From: an uncultured Chthoniobacterales bacterium | Lineage (GTDB): Bacteria; Verrucomicrobiota; Verrucomicrobiia; Chthoniobacterales; CAKUMP01 | DNA length: 5,195 bases | Direction: 5' to 3' | Assembly: GCA_934667795.1 (NCBI GenBank) | Contig: CAKUMP010000183.1 | Location: 1 to 5,195 of the forward strand | Shown here: positions 4,425 to 5,195 of the stretch, one piece after another | Position numbering within the stretch: position 1 is the stretch's first letter | Layout of the letters: every line of letters begins with the position of its first letter | Program-made: the position numbers and the translations under genes | The notes under the pieces: model-generated | The model's database searches: none | Told to the model about the DNA's origin: nothing | What the model saw: the letters and a program-made list of their open reading frames with translations, nothing else

Positions 4425-5195
4425 AAATATTGGCATTATTGGGGCTGGAGGGATTGTTCTTCAACGTCATCTTCCGGGACTTCGGAACATTCCGGGCGTG
4501 GAAATTACCGCGGTTTGTAATTCCACTTTTGAAAGCTCCAGAAATTTTTGCGAAATCCATCTTCCACAAGCAACACCGGTAAAAAACTGGGCCGATATTG
4601 TAGGAAATCCCGAAATTGATATTGTCTGGATCGGAACCCAGCCTTATATGCACGCTCCTATCAGCCTGAGTGCAATTGAAGCAAACAAACATGTGTTTTG
4701 TCAGGCACGGATGGCGATGGACCTCGCAGAGGCCGAGGAAATGGCAGCAGCAGCAGCTAAAAAACCAGAACTGGTGACGATGCTTTGCCCGGCCCCACAT
4801 GGAATGCTCGGAGAGAAATTTATTTTCCCGAATTACCTGCAAAAATATGAGTTGCGGGATCAAGGATATTATTTCCGTCTTCAAAGCACCAATAGCGGGC
4901 TTTTAGATCCCTCCCTGCCAGCGCATTGGCGTCAAAAACGGGAATTGAGCGGACTGCACACTCTGACACTGGGAATTTACATCGAAGTCCTGCAACACTG
5001 GTTTGGACCGATCACCCGCGTCTCCGCGCAAAGCCGGATCGTCATCCCCGAACGCCAGGGCTATGTGGTCAGTATCCCCGATATTCTTTTTGTCCATTGC
5101 GAATTCCAGTCCGGAATGATTGGCAGCATGGAATTCAGCGGAGTGACTGCCGGGGATCCTCAGAACACGCTGGAAGTCTTCGGCGACCACATGCG
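4405..5195 (+). CDS. Gfo/Idh/MocA-fold protein with replaced catalytic motifs, 3' end outside window
   Basis: At least 263 residues; the frame is still open at the window end. The N-terminal Rossmann fold begins with NIGIIGAGG (8-16), which binds NAD(P), and GTQPYMHAPIS (77-87) matches the usual TPNxxHAPI segment. A C-terminal alpha/beta domain starts near 130, and its later strands (about 203-262) have the form usual in the family. Typical members oxidise or reduce sugars and cyclitols. Here the EKP motif reads QAR (HVFCQARMAM, 96-105) and the DxGxH motif reads TLGIY (188-192), so the lysine, aspartate and histidine normally involved in cofactor binding and catalysis are absent. The reaction cannot be predicted; the protein may be an unusual oxidoreductase, a lyase-like member or a binding protein. 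ATG 4405 is chosen for its distance to the Rossmann motif; in-frame ATG 4393 is equally possible. Neither has a Shine-Dalgarno sequence. Dyads overlap the start. Confidence 0.86.
   Translation, partial: MTLKPVLNIGIIGAGGIVLQRHLPGLRNIPGVEITAVCNSTFESSRNFCEIHLPQATPVKNWADIVGNPEIDIVWIGTQPYMHAPISLSAIEANKHVFCQARMAMDLAEAEEMAAAAAKKPELVTMLCPAPHGMLGEKFIFPNYLQKYELRDQGYYFRLQSTNSGLLDPSLPAHWRQKRELSGLHTLTLGIYIEVLQHWFGPITRVSAQSRIVIPERQGYVVSIPDILFVHCEFQSGMIGSMEFSGVTAGDPQNTLEVFGDHM

Noticed and set aside
4423..4884. Minus-strand ORF of 153 codons
   Set aside because: It is antisense to the clear Gfo/Idh/MocA-fold reading frame; the plus-strand frame has the Rossmann motif and stays open to the window end.
1..5195. 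CRISPR arrays, tRNA or rRNA genes, riboswitches, toxin-antitoxin pairs
   Set aside because: I saw no regularly spaced repeats, no cloverleaf-like segments, no conserved RNA motifs and no matching small gene pairs in the window.

Overview
The window looks like chromosomal DNA of a free-living Gram-negative bacterium, most plausibly from the PVC group (Verrucomicrobiota, Lentisphaerota or Kiritimatiellota). This is inferred from a PEP-CTERM tail after a LamG-like segment, a sigma-54 activator, an odd Gfo/Idh/MocA protein and the near absence of Shine-Dalgarno sequences. No rRNA or other taxonomic marker is present, so the assignment is tentative.

Left part (1-2898): a compact and apparently intact catabolic module. 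The 3' two thirds of a sigma-54 enhancer-binding activator are followed by about 110 bp holding two 17-bp dyads spaced 21 bp apart and a near-consensus -24/-12 promoter. Next come dgcN (DUF1611 P-loop family) and dgcA (enolase superfamily), 13 bp apart. The pair matches the DgcN/DgcA route, in which D-glutamate is N-acetylated and then racemised to N-acetyl-L-glutamate; a role in peptidoglycan dipeptide epimerisation is the main alternative. The layout suggests that the adjacent activator binds the dyads and switches on dgcNA with sigma-54 RNA polymerase.

Middle part (2899-4350): a degraded region. About 190 bp without a convincing gene lead to a perfect 24-bp palindrome, which contains the stop codon of an 83-codon minus-strand ORF of unknown function. 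Then comes the C-terminal half of a DDE transposase on the minus strand, broken by a frameshift near 3690 and cut off near 3972. It abuts the C-terminal end of a LamG/PEP-CTERM surface protein on the plus strand that has lost its N-terminal part. A plausible intrinsic terminator closes this block.

Right part (4393-5195): the 5' portion of a Gfo/Idh/MocA-fold protein running off the window end. Its nucleotide-binding fold is clear, but both signature catalytic motifs of the family (EKP and DxGxH) are replaced. Two adjacent dyad symmetries overlap its start codon and look like operator sites.
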